Of a stretch of DNA of 64,000 nucleotides, positions 9,392-19,537 are shown in pieces. Below the pieces are notes generated by a model. That model saw only the letters and a list, made by a program, of their open reading frames with translations, made no database searches and had not been told where the DNA came from. The DNA comes from Shewanella baltica (GTDB lineage: Bacteria; Pseudomonadota; Gammaproteobacteria; Enterobacterales; Shewanellaceae). Location: NCBI RefSeq assembly GCF_900456975.1, contig NZ_UGYM01000002.1, positions 4,774,001 through 4,838,000 of the forward strand. The letters are read 5' to 3'. Both the position numbers and the translations under genes were made by a program. Numbering within the stretch: position 1 is the stretch's first letter; every line of letters starts with the position of its first letter.

Positions 9392-10375
9392 ATGAGTCTA
9401 ATGGTGGATTCCTTTGGCCGTAAGGTCGAATATTTACGGCTCTCGGTCACCGACCGCTGCGACTTTCGCTGTGTCTATTGCATGACGGAAGATCCCTGTT
9501 TTCTGCCAAAGGACCACGTACTCCACCTCGAAGAATTAGCTTGGATTGCCCAAGCTTTTACCGAGCTTGGTGTGACTAAAATTCGCCTGACTGGCGGCGA
9601 GCCCTTAGTTCGCACCGATTGCGATCAGCTAGTGAGTCTGCTTGGCAAACTGCCTGGGCTGACAGATTTGTCCATGACCACCAATGGTTCAAGGCTGACA
9701 AAATTCGCTAAGCCCATGTTTGCTGCAGGATTAAAGCGCCTCAATATCAGCCTAGATACCTTAAACCCCACATTGTTTACCCAGTTAACACGTAACGGCA
9801 AGTTAGACAGAGTCATCGACGGTATCGATGCCGCCATTGCGGCGGGCTTTGAACGTATCAAGATTAATGCAGTGATTTTAAAACAACAGAACGATAATGA
9901 AGTCATTGATTTAGTTGATTTCTGCCGTGGTCGCCGTTTAGATATCGCCTTTATCGAAGAAATGCCACTTGGCGAAATAGATGAGCGTAAACGCGCCCGT
10001 CATTGCAGCAGTGATGAAGTCAAAGCCATCATAGAAAGCCGCTATCCGCTGCAGCTATCGAGCAAACGCACTGGCGGCCCAGCGCGGTATTACACTATGG
10101 CCGACAGCCCAATCCATATCGGTTTTATCTCACCCCACAGCCACAACTTCTGCCACGAATGCAATCGAGTACGCGTCACAGTCGAAGGCCAATTATTGCT
10201 GTGTTTGGGCAATGAGCATGCTGTTGATCTCAAAAGCATAGTCAGGGAATTTCCAGCAGATATTGAGAGACTTAAAGCCGCTATTCTCGCGGGCATTAAC
10301 CTCAAGCCTAAGCAACACGACTTTGGCAATAATCAGGTACAAATTCTACGTTTTATGAACGCCACTGGCGGTTAA
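9392..10375 (+). CDS. moaA: GTP 3',8-cyclase (radical SAM, first Moco step)
   Basis: A 327-residue radical SAM enzyme that converts GTP to the 3',8-cyclo intermediate, which MoaC turns into cPMP. The N-terminal 4Fe-4S motif CDFRCVYC (CX3CX2C) and the C-terminal second cluster (CHEC with a third Cys in LLLCLGNEH) are present, and the protein ends in the required GlyGly tail. It lies 16 bp after moeA in the same orientation, closing the tungstate/Moco operon. moaB, moaC, moaD and moaE are not in the window. Confidence 0.95.
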   Translation: MSLMVDSFGRKVEYLRLSVTDRCDFRCVYCMTEDPCFLPKDHVLHLEELAWIAQAFTELGVTKIRLTGGEPLVRTDCDQLVSLLGKLPGLTDLSMTTNGSRLTKFAKPMFAAGLKRLNISLDTLNPTLFTQLTRNGKLDRVIDGIDAAIAAGFERIKINAVILKQQNDNEVIDLVDFCRGRRLDIAFIEEMPLGEIDERKRARHCSSDEVKAIIESRYPLQLSSKRTGGPARYYTMADSPIHIGFISPHSHNFCHECNRVRVTVEGQLLLCLGNEHAVDLKSIVREFPADIERLKAAILAGINLKPKQHDFGNNQVQILRFMNATGG

Positions 10376-10465
10376 GCATCCCCCCTCAATCGCTTAAGGG
10401 CTAGCATCTCAATTTTGCCGTGATAAACTCGAAGCATCACCCCATACTTAGCGTCACACATTTCT

Positions 10466-10921
10466 ATGGCCTTAACTCGTAAGCAATGGAATAACGTCAT
10501 TATTGTCGCCTGTGTCTTTATGGTCGCCGTGCTGACTTTTATGGATAACAAGACCAATAATGTTCCGAGTGATGCTCAGCTGCTATTTGACGATAATGCG
10601 CCGCTTTCACAGCTGCAACTCAATGGGATGTGGCTGCACAAGCAAGCATCACAATGGGAGTGCGACACTACAGTCCTCAACTGTGATGAATGGGCTAAAG
10701 CGTGGCAAACCATACGGGTGTCTCCCTTAACGGCTGCACCAGAAACCACAGATAATCCACAAGAATTAGTCATCCAGATAGCAGATATCCGCGATGCTCA
10801 GCTGTGGATCTATTTCCCCAATGAAGGCGCCTTAAAGTCTCCCGCAGGCAATTGGTATTTAGTGCCTCCGAGTTTACGAGCTAAACTGCAACCGATCCTC
10901 GATGCGAAACCCGCAGCTTAA
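10466..10921 (+). CDS. Membrane-anchored protein of unknown function
   Basis: 151 residues. I do not recognise the family. One hydrophobic segment at about 9-26 (NVIIVACVFMVAVLTFM) looks like a signal anchor, followed by a soluble, probably periplasmic, domain with two cysteines (WECDTT and LNCDEW) that could form a disulfide. There are no catalytic motifs. It starts 90 bp after moaA and ends 36 bp before mutM, all in the same orientation, so it may be cotranscribed with mutM. Codon use resembles its neighbours. It is likely real given length and packing; function is not assignable. Confidence 0.75.
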   Translation: MALTRKQWNNVIIVACVFMVAVLTFMDNKTNNVPSDAQLLFDDNAPLSQLQLNGMWLHKQASQWECDTTVLNCDEWAKAWQTIRVSPLTAAPETTDNPQELVIQIADIRDAQLWIYFPNEGALKSPAGNWYLVPPSLRAKLQPILDAKPAA

Positions 10922-10956
10922 TGCCGCCCCATTTTACTTAAGATAAGAAAGAATCC

Positions 10957-11772
10957 ATGCCGGAATTACCAGAAGTTGAAGTCACCCGTCAGGGTATTGC
11001 ACCCTTCCTTGTCGAGCAAACCGTGGTTGATCTTGTGATCCGCAATGGTTCGCTGCGCTGGCCAGTGCCTGACATCGCCAAACAAATTATCGGCCAAGTC
11101 ATACGCCAAGTGCGTCGCCGTGCTAAGTATCTGTTAATCGACACTGATGCGGGCACTAGCATAGTGCATTTAGGCATGTCGGGGAGTTTACGGATTTTGC
11201 CCCACGATACCCCAGTGGAAAAGCATGACCATATCGACTTAGTGCTCGCCAACGGCCGCATTTTACGTTTTAACGATCCGAGACGATTCGGCGCTTGGCT
11301 ATGGTGTGAACTCCCAGAAGAAGCGCATCCATTACTCGCCAAACTGGGGCCAGAGCCACTGACCCATGCCTTTAATGTCGCACAATTAGCGGCAGCTTTA
11401 GCGGGCAAGAAAAAGGCCATCAAGCTCTGCCTGATGGATAATCATATCGTGGTGGGAGTGGGTAATATTTACGCCAATGAAGCCCTGTTTGCGGCGGGCA
11501 TTCATCCAGAAGCCGAAGCAGGTAAAATCGATATCGAGCGCTTGACCGTTTTAGTTGCCGAAGTGAAGCAAATCTTAGCCCACGCCATTAAGCAAGGCGG
11601 CACTACGTTGAAAGACTTTACCAATGCCGATGGCAAGCCGGGCTACTTCGCCCAAAAACTGCATGTCTATGGTCGCGGCGGTGAAACCTGCACCAGCTGC
11701 GGTAACTTATTAAGTGAAATCCGTTTAGGTCAACGCACCACAGTATTCTGTGGCATTTGCCAGACACGCTAA
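10957..11772 (+). CDS. mutM: Formamidopyrimidine-DNA glycosylase
   Basis: Base-excision repair bifunctional glycosylase/AP lyase that removes 8-oxoguanine and FaPy lesions. The N-terminus PELPEVE carries catalytic Pro2 and Glu3, and a conserved Lys lies in the HLGMSGSLR region. The helix-two-turn-helix motif is near [12 protein letters not shown], and the C-terminal zinc finger is CTSC...CGIC at the end. 271 residues is the standard length. A strong palindromic terminator follows. Confidence 0.97.
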   Translation: MPELPEVEVTRQGIAPFLVEQTVVDLVIRNGSLRWPVPDIAKQIIGQVIRQVRRRAKYLLIDTDAGTSIVHLGMSGSLRILPHDTPVEKHDHIDLVLANGRILRFNDPRRFGAWLWCELPEEAHPLLAKLGPEPLTHAFNVAQLAAALAGKKKAIKLCLMDNHIVVGVGNIYANEALFAAGIHPEAEAGKIDIERLTVLVAEVKQILAHAIKQGGTTLKDFTNADGKPGYFAQKLHVYGRGGETCTSCGNLLSEIRLGQRTTVFCGICQTR

Positions 11773-11794
11773 CTATCACTCGCTAATAGCCGTA

Positions 11795-11820
11795 AAAATG
11801 CCTGCAATTGCAGGCATTTT
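11795..11820. terminator. Bidirectional terminator between mutM and the ArnT-like gene
   Basis: A perfect 26-base palindrome (AAAATGCCTGCAA and its complement) ending in Ts on either strand, located between two convergent genes. Confidence 0.85.
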
Positions 11821-11834
11821 ATTCTTTATATTGG

Positions 11835-13559
11835 TTACTCTTTTAACCAGCGCCCCGGATGATCAGTAAAGTAACGATATTCACGTTTGGGCTTTTCGCA
11901 CTGCGACTTTAGCTCAGTGGCCGATAACAAAATCCACTCATCACGATGGGCCATTCCCATGCTCTTACCGCCTTTAATATCGAAACAACTCAGCTCAGCC
12001 CCGCTAGGCACTAATAAATAACGTTGTTTATTTTCCTGCATCCATTGCCATGCATTACGCTCTTGTTCCTCAACCGAAGCAAGATAACTAAAGTGCGTCA
12101 CACTCATGGGAGAGAACAAAATAAACTGCTCTTTAAAGTTCACTAGGCCTAGCTCAGCGTCCTCGCCAATCACCTCCGCCGTATGCAGCATCAAGCTTCT
12201 AGGAGTGCGCATTTCATCGAGCATAGAATACCCCCAAGTACTGATCAGCCCCCAGCCTAAGGCAGAGACAATCCCCATCTTAACGAGAGCAAACTGTTTA
12301 CGGGCGAGCCAAAGCAGCAGGAACCAGAGCAGACCAAGCAGGATAAATAGGTAGCCAATACCCGTTAAATCATCAGTATAGTCGGCAAGGGCTTTGACTA
12401 ATGCGGGATGGTGAATAAGCGCAAGCACACCCGCCAGCAAGACTACTCCACCTAAAAACCACAGTAATCCGCTGACGAGTTTTTCAAACCACACTTTAGG
12501 CGCAACACCCGTTAACACCGCTGAGGCCGCCAGCGCCAACATAGGCAAAGCCGGCAGAATATACACATTACGCTTACCCGGACTGATACTGAAAAACAGC
12601 ACCACAAGTGCCACCCAAATCAACAGAATTGCAATAATAGGATCGGCCTTCACCTTCTGCACCCATTGTTTCCAGTAAGCAACCACCAGCAGCGAAATAG
12701 GGAACCACATCCAAGGAATGACACTTAAGACAAAGAAATACCAAGGCTTAATATGATGCCAAGCGTTGACATAACGCTCACCGGTTTGCTTAAACAAGAT
12801 GTTATTTTGATAAGCAACAAGTTCAGGCGTGCCATGGGCTTGCACTGTCAGCACCATGGGCACCAACCAGCAGGCAATCACGGCAAGCATAGCCAAAGGC
12901 CCAGCAAGACATAACCAAGTTAAACGACCTTGAAAACGGCTTTTGTCTTTAACGGCATAAATACCAATAGGGATCAGCATTAATAAAGGCAAAAAGCCGA
13001 CGCCCTTAGTGATCACCCCTAGCCCCATAAATCCCCAGCCAACAAAATACCAACGCCAATGGGGACCGAGCATAAAGTGGCGGATCAAGCCGTAGCATCC
13101 CACAGTAATCCAACACATCACCATAGCATCGATCTGGGCATTTTTAGCCTGCATTAAAAACTGCGGCACAATTAACAGTAACAGCGCGGCATTTCGGCCA
13201 ACACGTACATTCCACAATCTGGCGCCAAGATCGTAAACCAGGAACACAGTCAGCAGGCCGCACAAGGCGTTAGGGAGGAGGAAAGCGAGCTTAAGGGAAC
13301 CCGTCAGCTGGTAAAATAGCGCGATAGCCCACATGAATACCGGGGGTTTATCAGGGTAGTACTCGCCGCCACGGGTAGGAAATAACCATTGTCCCGAAGA
13401 CACCATTTCCCGTGCGACTTCCACAAACCGCGGCTCATCTGCAGGCCAAGGGGATCGAAATCCCACTCCCACCAGCAAAATCAGCAAGCTTATCAAGAGC
13501 AAAGGCCAGAGTACTTGGTAGTAATCCTGACTATTGAAACGGCGACTAAGAGCTTCCAT
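11835..13559 (-). CDS. ArnT-like GT83 lipid-linked sugar transferase
   Basis: A 574-residue polytopic membrane protein (about 11-12 TM) of the ArnT/PMT clan (GT83), which moves a sugar from a polyprenyl-phosphate donor to an acceptor on the periplasmic face of the inner membrane, often lipid A. The first periplasmic loop carries the clan's acidic motif PADEPRF, and YPDKPP follows. It sits in a leftward cluster with a VTT-domain protein and a polyprenyl-phosphate-type GT2, the expected donor synthase. There is no arnA, arnB or arnD nearby, so the sugar need not be aminoarabinose. Acceptor and sugar are inferred only. Confidence 0.8.
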   Translation of the reverse strand: MEALSRRFNSQDYYQVLWPLLLISLLILLVGVGFRSPWPADEPRFVEVAREMVSSGQWLFPTRGGEYYPDKPPVFMWAIALFYQLTGSLKLAFLLPNALCGLLTVFLVYDLGARLWNVRVGRNAALLLLIVPQFLMQAKNAQIDAMVMCWITVGCYGLIRHFMLGPHWRWYFVGWGFMGLGVITKGVGFLPLLMLIPIGIYAVKDKSRFQGRLTWLCLAGPLAMLAVIACWLVPMVLTVQAHGTPELVAYQNNILFKQTGERYVNAWHHIKPWYFFVLSVIPWMWFPISLLVVAYWKQWVQKVKADPIIAILLIWVALVVLFFSISPGKRNVYILPALPMLALAASAVLTGVAPKVWFEKLVSGLLWFLGGVVLLAGVLALIHHPALVKALADYTDDLTGIGYLFILLGLLWFLLLWLARKQFALVKMGIVSALGWGLISTWGYSMLDEMRTPRSLMLHTAEVIGEDAELGLVNFKEQFILFSPMSVTHFSYLASVEEQERNAWQWMQENKQRYLLVPSGAELSCFDIKGGKSMGMAHRDEWILLSATELKSQCEKPKREYRYFTDHPGRWLKE

Positions 13560-13568
13560 CCTGAATCC

Positions 13569-14234
13569 TTATGCTTCGATTTCCAATTCATCGACCTGTT
13601 TACGCAGGCTTGAACGGTACAAATACGCGCCAATCACGCTTGATAGGATAAATAATCCGATACTAATCCCTAGCTGATGATGATCCGATAAACCTATACC
13701 CGCGCCCGCAAAGCTAAAAATCAACATCTGCGGTAAATAGCCTAATACGCTGCCCAGCATAAAGCCACGCGCAGGAACATGAGTTGCACCAGCAAATAGA
13801 TTGGTGAGTAAATTACTGCCGACGGGCAGTAAGCGTATCATCAGCACTTTCAACCAGGTTTTGTCGCTGATAAGAGCTTCAAATTTTTGCAACCTACGGC
13901 CAAAGCGGCGCTGTAAACTGCTGCGGATAGTTAATCTCGCCACATAAAAGGCCAGTACACAGCCCAGTAAGGCAGCTAGGGTCGAAAACAACCCACCATA
14001 GATGCCACCCAAAGCAAAACCAAAAACAAAGGCGATGACTTGTCTTGGACCACCCACAGCGGTAAACAAGGCACCAATAGCTAACAACACTAAAAATGCA
14101 AACCTGCCTTTATCAGCAATAAAATGCGCGACCCAGTTGCTATCGGTAACGTGCTCGAATAATCCCTGTTGGGCGGCAAGCATCAACACCAACAAAATAC
14201 AGACGATAAATATCGCCTTATAGAATCGCTTCAT
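13569..14234 (-). CDS. TVP38/TMEM64 (VTT/DedA-like) membrane protein
   Basis: A 221-residue integral membrane protein with about five hydrophobic segments and the VTT/SNARE-associated core: GGPRQVIAFVFGFALGG, then RLLPVGSNLLTNLFAGATHVPARGF. DedA/VTT proteins include undecaprenyl-phosphate and phospholipid translocases; that would fit recycling or flipping of a polyprenyl-phosphate carrier for the adjacent GT2 and GT83 enzymes (inference). The start is ATG 14234 rather than a longer frame that runs into the GT2 gene; the GT2 stop is 1 bp upstream of this ATG. Confidence 0.82.
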   Translation of the reverse strand: MKRFYKAIFIVCILLVLMLAAQQGLFEHVTDSNWVAHFIADKGRFAFLVLLAIGALFTAVGGPRQVIAFVFGFALGGIYGGLFSTLAALLGCVLAFYVARLTIRSSLQRRFGRRLQKFEALISDKTWLKVLMIRLLPVGSNLLTNLFAGATHVPARGFMLGSVLGYLPQMLIFSFAGAGIGLSDHHQLGISIGLFILSSVIGAYLYRSSLRKQVDELEIEA

Positions 14235-14235
14235 T

Positions 14236-14967
14236 TTAGTCGCGCCAGTTCGATTCACTGCGTGCAACCTTGGCAACTTTAGCTCTACGACCTAGCCAGA
14301 TCACCCCCACAATATCGACGATACCAACCCAGACGCGATTCCAAGCTGTGTACTTAGAGATACCCACTTGACGATCCCTATGATTCACCACCGAAATAAA
14401 AATCTCACCACCCATACGACGCACTAAAGCAGGAATATACCTGTGCATATGGTCGAAATAGGGCAAGCGAAGGAAGGTTTCACGGGGAATTAACTTAAGG
14501 CCGCAGCCCGTATCAGGCACGCCATCGTGCAGAAGCGCATCGCGAACCTTATTCGCAAAGCGAGACTGGAATCGCTTCCAGGCCGTGTCTTTACGATTTT
14601 TACGGTAGCCCGCAATACAGAAGTGCTCGGCTTGGATCTGAGGCAACTGGGCAAACATGGCAGGAATATCGGCGGGATCATTTTGACCATCGGCATCTAA
14701 GGTCACAATATATTTGCCGCGCGCATGTAAAACGCCAGTCGAAATGGCGGTACTCTGCCCTGTGCTACGCTCATGGCGAATCGCTTTCGCATCACATTGC
14801 TGTTCAGCTGCGGTACGCATCACTTCACCAAAGGTATCATCTTGACTGCCATCATCGACGACAAGGATTTCAAACTCAGTCAAACCTTGGAGGGCTTGGC
14901 ATATCTCTTCGATCAGGGGGCCAATATTGCCCACCTCATCTTTAGCGGGGATCACAATAGAGATCAA
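14236..14967 (-). CDS. GT2 glycosyltransferase, polyprenyl-phosphate sugar synthase type
   Basis: About 243 residues. GT-A fold: N-terminal VIPAKDEVGNI, VVDDGSQDDT and the DXD-bearing LDADGQNDP, as in dolichol-phosphate mannose synthase and ArnC relatives. The C-terminus has a weak hydrophobic stretch (VGIVDIVGVIWL), not the two-TM tail of ArnC. It likely makes a polyprenyl-phosphate sugar on the cytoplasmic face for the ArnT-like gene two positions downstream. The start is uncertain: no ATG near the conserved N-terminus; TTG at 14967 with GGAG upstream is chosen, TTG 14982 is the alternative. Confidence 0.8.
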   Translation of the reverse strand: MISIVIPAKDEVGNIGPLIEEICQALQGLTEFEILVVDDGSQDDTFGEVMRTAAEQQCDAKAIRHERSTGQSTAISTGVLHARGKYIVTLDADGQNDPADIPAMFAQLPQIQAEHFCIAGYRKNRKDTAWKRFQSRFANKVRDALLHDGVPDTGCGLKLIPRETFLRLPYFDHMHRYIPALVRRMGGEIFISVVNHRDRQVGISKYTAWNRVWVGIVDIVGVIWLGRRAKVAKVARSESNWRD

Positions 14968-15201
14968 TTCAACGCTCCACAACTTTATGACAAAAAATAC
15001 GGTACCACATAATTATTGCAAAATTAAAATCTGGAAAAATAGGGATGATTGGCAAAAAAAACACTAATTCAGAATTATAAACTGGCCAAACAATAAAGAA
15101 ACAGCACTTAATTTGGAACTGTGGATTTCATAGTATGGACATATTTATCGATAAAATAAGTGTTAGTTTATTAAGCAGAACGCATAACCTTAAAATAATC
15201 T

Positions 15202-16365
15202 ATGGATATTGTTGTTGTGGGGATGGGCTATGTGGGCCTGTCAAATGCCGTCTTATTGGCGCAGCAAAATCGAGTCACCGCAATTGATTTAGTTCCTGAG
15301 CGGGTAAAGCAAGTTAACGAGCGTAAATCCACTGTGGTCGATGAATTAATCGAAGATTACCTGCAAAACAAACCGTTGAATTTAACTGCGACAACGGAAA
15401 ATGTAGCCTTTCAATCGGCTGACTTTGTGATTATTGCGACTCCAACAGACTACGATCCTCAGACTAATTATTTTAATACCCATTCGGTTGAAAGCGTCAT
15501 TCGTGATGTACTCGCAGTTAATCCTGATACGACTATTATCATCAAATCGACTGTACCCGTCGGCTATACCGCTGCATTAAGGCACAAGTTTAAGAGCGAC
15601 AACATACTCTTTTCTCCAGAGTTTTTACGCGAAGGGAAAGCCTTGTATGACAACCTTTATCCCTCACGGATTGTAGTCGGTGAACGCTCGGCGCGTGCCC
15701 AAGTCTTTGCTGACCTTTTAGCTAAGGCGGCAATCAAGCAAGATATTCCTATTTTGCTGACCGATAGCACCGAAGCCGAAGCGATTAAGTTATTTGCTAA
15801 TACATTTCTCGCCATGCGGGTAGCCTACTTTAACGAGCTCGATACCTATGCAGAGAGTCGAGGATTAAATACTCGCCAGATTATTGAGGGGGTTAGCCTC
15901 GATCCGCGTATTGGTGATTATTACAACAATCCTTCTTTTGGCTATGGCGGGTACTGTCTTCCGAAAGACACTAAGCAATTACTGGCTAACTACAATGATG
16001 TCCCAAACAATTTAATCAGTGCCATTGTCGACTCAAACACCACACGCAAAGACTTTATCGCCGACGCAATTATCCGTAAGCAGCCAAAATGTGTAGGAAT
16101 TTATCGTTTGATCATGAAAGCCGATTCAGACAATTTCCGCGCCTCAGCAGTGCAAGGTGTGATGAAGCGCATTAAAGCGAAAGGCATTGAAGTCGTCGTG
16201 TTTGAGCCTGTGCTTAAGGAAGATTATTTTTTCAAATCTCGCGTGATGAGAGACTTAACTGAATTTAAGTCAATGTGCGATGTGATCGTCTCCAACCGTA
16301 TGGTTGATGAACTCAATGATGTTGCAAACAAAGTCTATACCCGAGATCTATTTCACCACGATTAA
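15202..16365 (+). CDS. ugd: UDP-glucose 6-dehydrogenase
   Basis: A 387-residue NAD-dependent enzyme oxidising UDP-glucose to UDP-glucuronate. The N-terminal Rossmann motif is GMGYVG (7-12), the substrate loop FSPEFLREG lies near 137-145, and catalytic Cys252 sits in [10 protein letters not shown]. Length equals E. coli Ugd. The adjacent epimerase gene starts 32 bp later and would use its product, so the pair makes UDP-GlcA and probably UDP-GalA for LPS or capsule. Family is sure. UDP-ManNAc dehydrogenase (WecC) is less likely by length. Confidence 0.93.
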   Translation: MDIVVVGMGYVGLSNAVLLAQQNRVTAIDLVPERVKQVNERKSTVVDELIEDYLQNKPLNLTATTENVAFQSADFVIIATPTDYDPQTNYFNTHSVESVIRDVLAVNPDTTIIIKSTVPVGYTAALRHKFKSDNILFSPEFLREGKALYDNLYPSRIVVGERSARAQVFADLLAKAAIKQDIPILLTDSTEAEAIKLFANTFLAMRVAYFNELDTYAESRGLNTRQIIEGVSLDPRIGDYYNNPSFGYGGYCLPKDTKQLLANYNDVPNNLISAIVDSNTTRKDFIADAIIRKQPKCVGIYRLIMKADSDNFRASAVQGVMKRIKAKGIEVVVFEPVLKEDYFFKSRVMRDLTEFKSMCDVIVSNRMVDELNDVANKVYTRDLFHHD

Positions 16366-16397
16366 TATACTTTCTAATCCAATAATAAAGGTTCTAA

Positions 16398-17405
16398 ATG
16401 AAATACTTAGTCACAGGCTCCGCGGGTTTTATCGGCGCCAAAGTCAGTGAACGCCTTTGCTTGCTTGGCCATGAAGTTATCGGCATTGATAACCTCAATG
16501 ACTATTACGACGTCAATCTCAAATTGGCACGTTTAGACCTTTTACAAACTTTAGATAATTTCTATTTTATTCAACTCGATCTTGCAGACAGAGAAGGTAT
16601 TGCTGCGCTTTTTGCGCGGCATGCATTCCAACGTGTTATCCATCTTGCGGCTCAAGCTGGCGTACGTTACTCGCTCGACAATCCGTTAGCCTATGCCGAC
16701 AGTAATTTAATTGGCCATCTCACTATTTTAGAAGGGTGTCGCCACCATAAAATTGAGCATCTCGTGTATGCCTCATCTTCGTCTGTATATGGATTAAATC
16801 AGAAAATGCCCTTCTCCACTGAAGACAGCATAGATCATCCCATTTCGCTCTATGCCGCCACGAAGAAAGCCAACGAGTTGATGTCGCACACTTACTCACA
16901 TTTATATCAATTACCGACGACAGGTCTGCGCTTTTTTACCGTCTACGGCCCTTGGGGCCGTCCCGATATGGCTTTATTTAAATTCACCAAAGCCATACTC
17001 GCAGGTGAAGTGATCGATGTGTATAACCATGGCGACCTCAGTCGAGACTTTACCTATATTGATGATATTGTTGAGGGAATCATTCGGGTACAAGCCAAAC
17101 CACCTCGCCCAAATACGGACTGGACAGTAGAAGCTGGCACGCCAGCCACCAGCAGCGCGCCATATCGCGTCTTTAATATTGGCAATGGTAGCCCAGTGCA
17201 GTTACTCGACTTTATTACAGCGCTAGAAGATGCCTTAGGCATTAAAGCGAACAAGAACTTCCTACCGATGCAGCCTGGCGATGTGCATTCGACATGGGCC
17301 GACACAAACGACCTATTTGATGCCGTTGGCTATAAGCCACTGGTGGATATCAACACTGGCGTCATGCAATTTGTGGACTGGTATCGCCAGTTCTATAACA
17401 AATAA
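16398..17405 (+). CDS. NAD-dependent epimerase, probable UDP-glucuronate 4-epimerase
   Basis: A 335-residue short-chain dehydrogenase/reductase of the GalE branch. NAD motif TGSAGFIG (6-13) and catalytic Y152-X3-K156 (YAATK). The N-terminal IDNLNDYYDVNLKLARL and SRDFTYIDDIVEG are characteristic of UDP-glucuronate 4-epimerases (CapI/WbpP-like). It follows ugd in the same orientation. Product assignment to UDP-galacturonate rests on family resemblance plus this neighbour. Confidence 0.88.
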   Translation: MKYLVTGSAGFIGAKVSERLCLLGHEVIGIDNLNDYYDVNLKLARLDLLQTLDNFYFIQLDLADREGIAALFARHAFQRVIHLAAQAGVRYSLDNPLAYADSNLIGHLTILEGCRHHKIEHLVYASSSSVYGLNQKMPFSTEDSIDHPISLYAATKKANELMSHTYSHLYQLPTTGLRFFTVYGPWGRPDMALFKFTKAILAGEVIDVYNHGDLSRDFTYIDDIVEGIIRVQAKPPRPNTDWTVEAGTPATSSAPYRVFNIGNGSPVQLLDFITALEDALGIKANKNFLPMQPGDVHSTWADTNDLFDAVGYKPLVDINTGVMQFVDWYRQFYNK

Positions 17406-17428
17406 GTTAGCGCCCAAAAGACAAACAA

Positions 17429-17454
17429 AAAGGCCTGCAAGAATGCAGGCCTTT
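17429..17454. terminator. Bidirectional terminator after the epimerase gene
   Basis: An 11-bp stem (17429-17439 with 17444-17454, AAAGGCCTGCA and complement) and 4-nt loop, between the convergent epimerase and Wzi-like genes. Confidence 0.8.
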
Positions 17455-17470
17455 GCTTTAATCATGAATG

Positions 17471-18946
17471 TTAGAAGCGATACTCAAAACTGCTAAAGAG
17501 CGTGGCATTAGTATCGTTTTCTTGAACATCAAATTCCGATCTCGATACCGTTCCACCTAAGCTCCACATGCCTTTCCATACAGGCATACGGTAAGAAAGC
17601 TCAAGCATCAACAAATCTTCCTTCGGTGGTTGTGGCGCCCAAGTGCTCGCCACATTAGTGCCATCTTTATTCAACTTCGCATAACGCAATAAAGAGGTAA
17701 AACCTCGGCTGTTACTAAACTGGCCGACTAATCCCACCACAAACGTTTGAGCATCGCTATCATAGGTTGAGCCTAAAGCACGGCCATAATAACGAGAACC
17801 ACTAAGATAGACAGGATCTTCATAGAAGCAATTGGCACTATCGCCATCACATTTTACATAGGTGTCTGAATATTCCATAAACAGCTTAAACTGCTTACCC
17901 GATGTGCCAAAATTGGTATCAATCCCCCAAAGTGAGCCACAGTCGCTGCCATTCTCACAACTATGTTCGAGATATAATCCCACAGGAATATCCTGCCATG
18001 AGCTGGTATAGCGCATATCGATACTTTGGGTTCTATGGCCTGCATCGCGGCGCTCTTCTGGCGCGCAATCACTTGTACCATCGAGGCAAACTGAGTTGCT
18101 GGCAACCGAATCCCACCAAAAGTTGAAGTTACAATCTTGGCCCTCTCCGCAAAACAATGTCGACCACGACAGACCCACTTCTAGCTGCTTAATCGGTCTT
18201 GCACTTAAGCGCATATCCCACTCAGCCGTTTTAGGCACAGCACGATCAACTTCCGTTAAGCTAAATCCGGTTTTAAATGTCCAAGGACCAATCCAAGATA
18301 ACCAAGGCGTTTCAAAGGCTGCGGCATTATTGCGGCTCAGCGTTAGCGACTGCATAGGGCGAGCGTTATTAGAACGGTGCAATGCAGAGTCAAATCCAGG
18401 CCCCCACCACTGTTCAACCGAACCTAAGGTCGCAATCCAATTACCTAAAATGATGGCAAAATATGACTCATCGAGGCGAAAATTTTTATTATCTTGCGGA
18501 TCATAGGTTTCTGCCACCGTCGCCTTATAGGCAACACGTGACCCTAAATATTCGTAAGACCCCAGCACTTCTCCTTTTTCGCGATAGTCGGAACCATAAT
18601 GTTGAAAGCGAGCAGGATCAGACGCTGCCGACACTTTTATCCGCGCATTACCGCGATTATCGACGGCACTTTGATAATAAAAGTTAACCCGAGCATAAGC
18701 TTGTACTAAAAAAGGCGACAGCAGTTCAGGCTCAACTTTCGCTAGATCACCGCCAATTCCTGACCACATCAAGGGGTAAGTATTCACAGGAACAGTGATC
18801 ACTCCCGCATCGGCCAACGCTTGAATATCCGCTCTAAGATAAATATCAGAGGCATCAACCCAAGGTGCAGCGGCAAGTATTGAAGAAAAAAATAGGCCAG
18901 AGGCAATGCTAGTAGCAAGGATCGTGGGGGTTAAAAAAGCCTTCAT
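17471..18946 (-). CDS. Wzi-like outer membrane protein (capsule assembly Wzi family)
   Basis: 491 residues. Signal peptide at about 1-26 (ATSIASGLFFSSILAAA), then an alpha/beta N-terminal part with the family's LRADIQALADAGVI and a beta-barrel ending in an aromatic-terminated strand (LFSSFEYRF). Wzi family members bind surface polysaccharide at the outer membrane; related proteins in marine Gammaproteobacteria accompany LPS or capsule loci without a full Wza-Wzb-Wzc export set, as here. Several Cys pairs lie in extracellular loops (CGEGQDC, CDGDSANC), unusual for a barrel and likely disulfides. The exact partner polysaccharide is unknown. Confidence 0.8.
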   Translation of the reverse strand: MKAFLTPTILATSIASGLFFSSILAAAPWVDASDIYLRADIQALADAGVITVPVNTYPLMWSGIGGDLAKVEPELLSPFLVQAYARVNFYYQSAVDNRGNARIKVSAASDPARFQHYGSDYREKGEVLGSYEYLGSRVAYKATVAETYDPQDNKNFRLDESYFAIILGNWIATLGSVEQWWGPGFDSALHRSNNARPMQSLTLSRNNAAAFETPWLSWIGPWTFKTGFSLTEVDRAVPKTAEWDMRLSARPIKQLEVGLSWSTLFCGEGQDCNFNFWWDSVASNSVCLDGTSDCAPEERRDAGHRTQSIDMRYTSSWQDIPVGLYLEHSCENGSDCGSLWGIDTNFGTSGKQFKLFMEYSDTYVKCDGDSANCFYEDPVYLSGSRYYGRALGSTYDSDAQTFVVGLVGQFSNSRGFTSLLRYAKLNKDGTNVASTWAPQPPKEDLLMLELSYRMPVWKGMWSLGGTVSRSEFDVQENDTNATLFSSFEYRF

Positions 18947-19036
18947 AACATCCTTTTAAGTATCATCGCGAGGCCACTAGGCCTCAAAGTTAACACAAAA
19001 CGCCTACGTAAAAACCATCAGGTACGCAGGTAAAAT

Positions 19037-19537
<501 letters not shown>

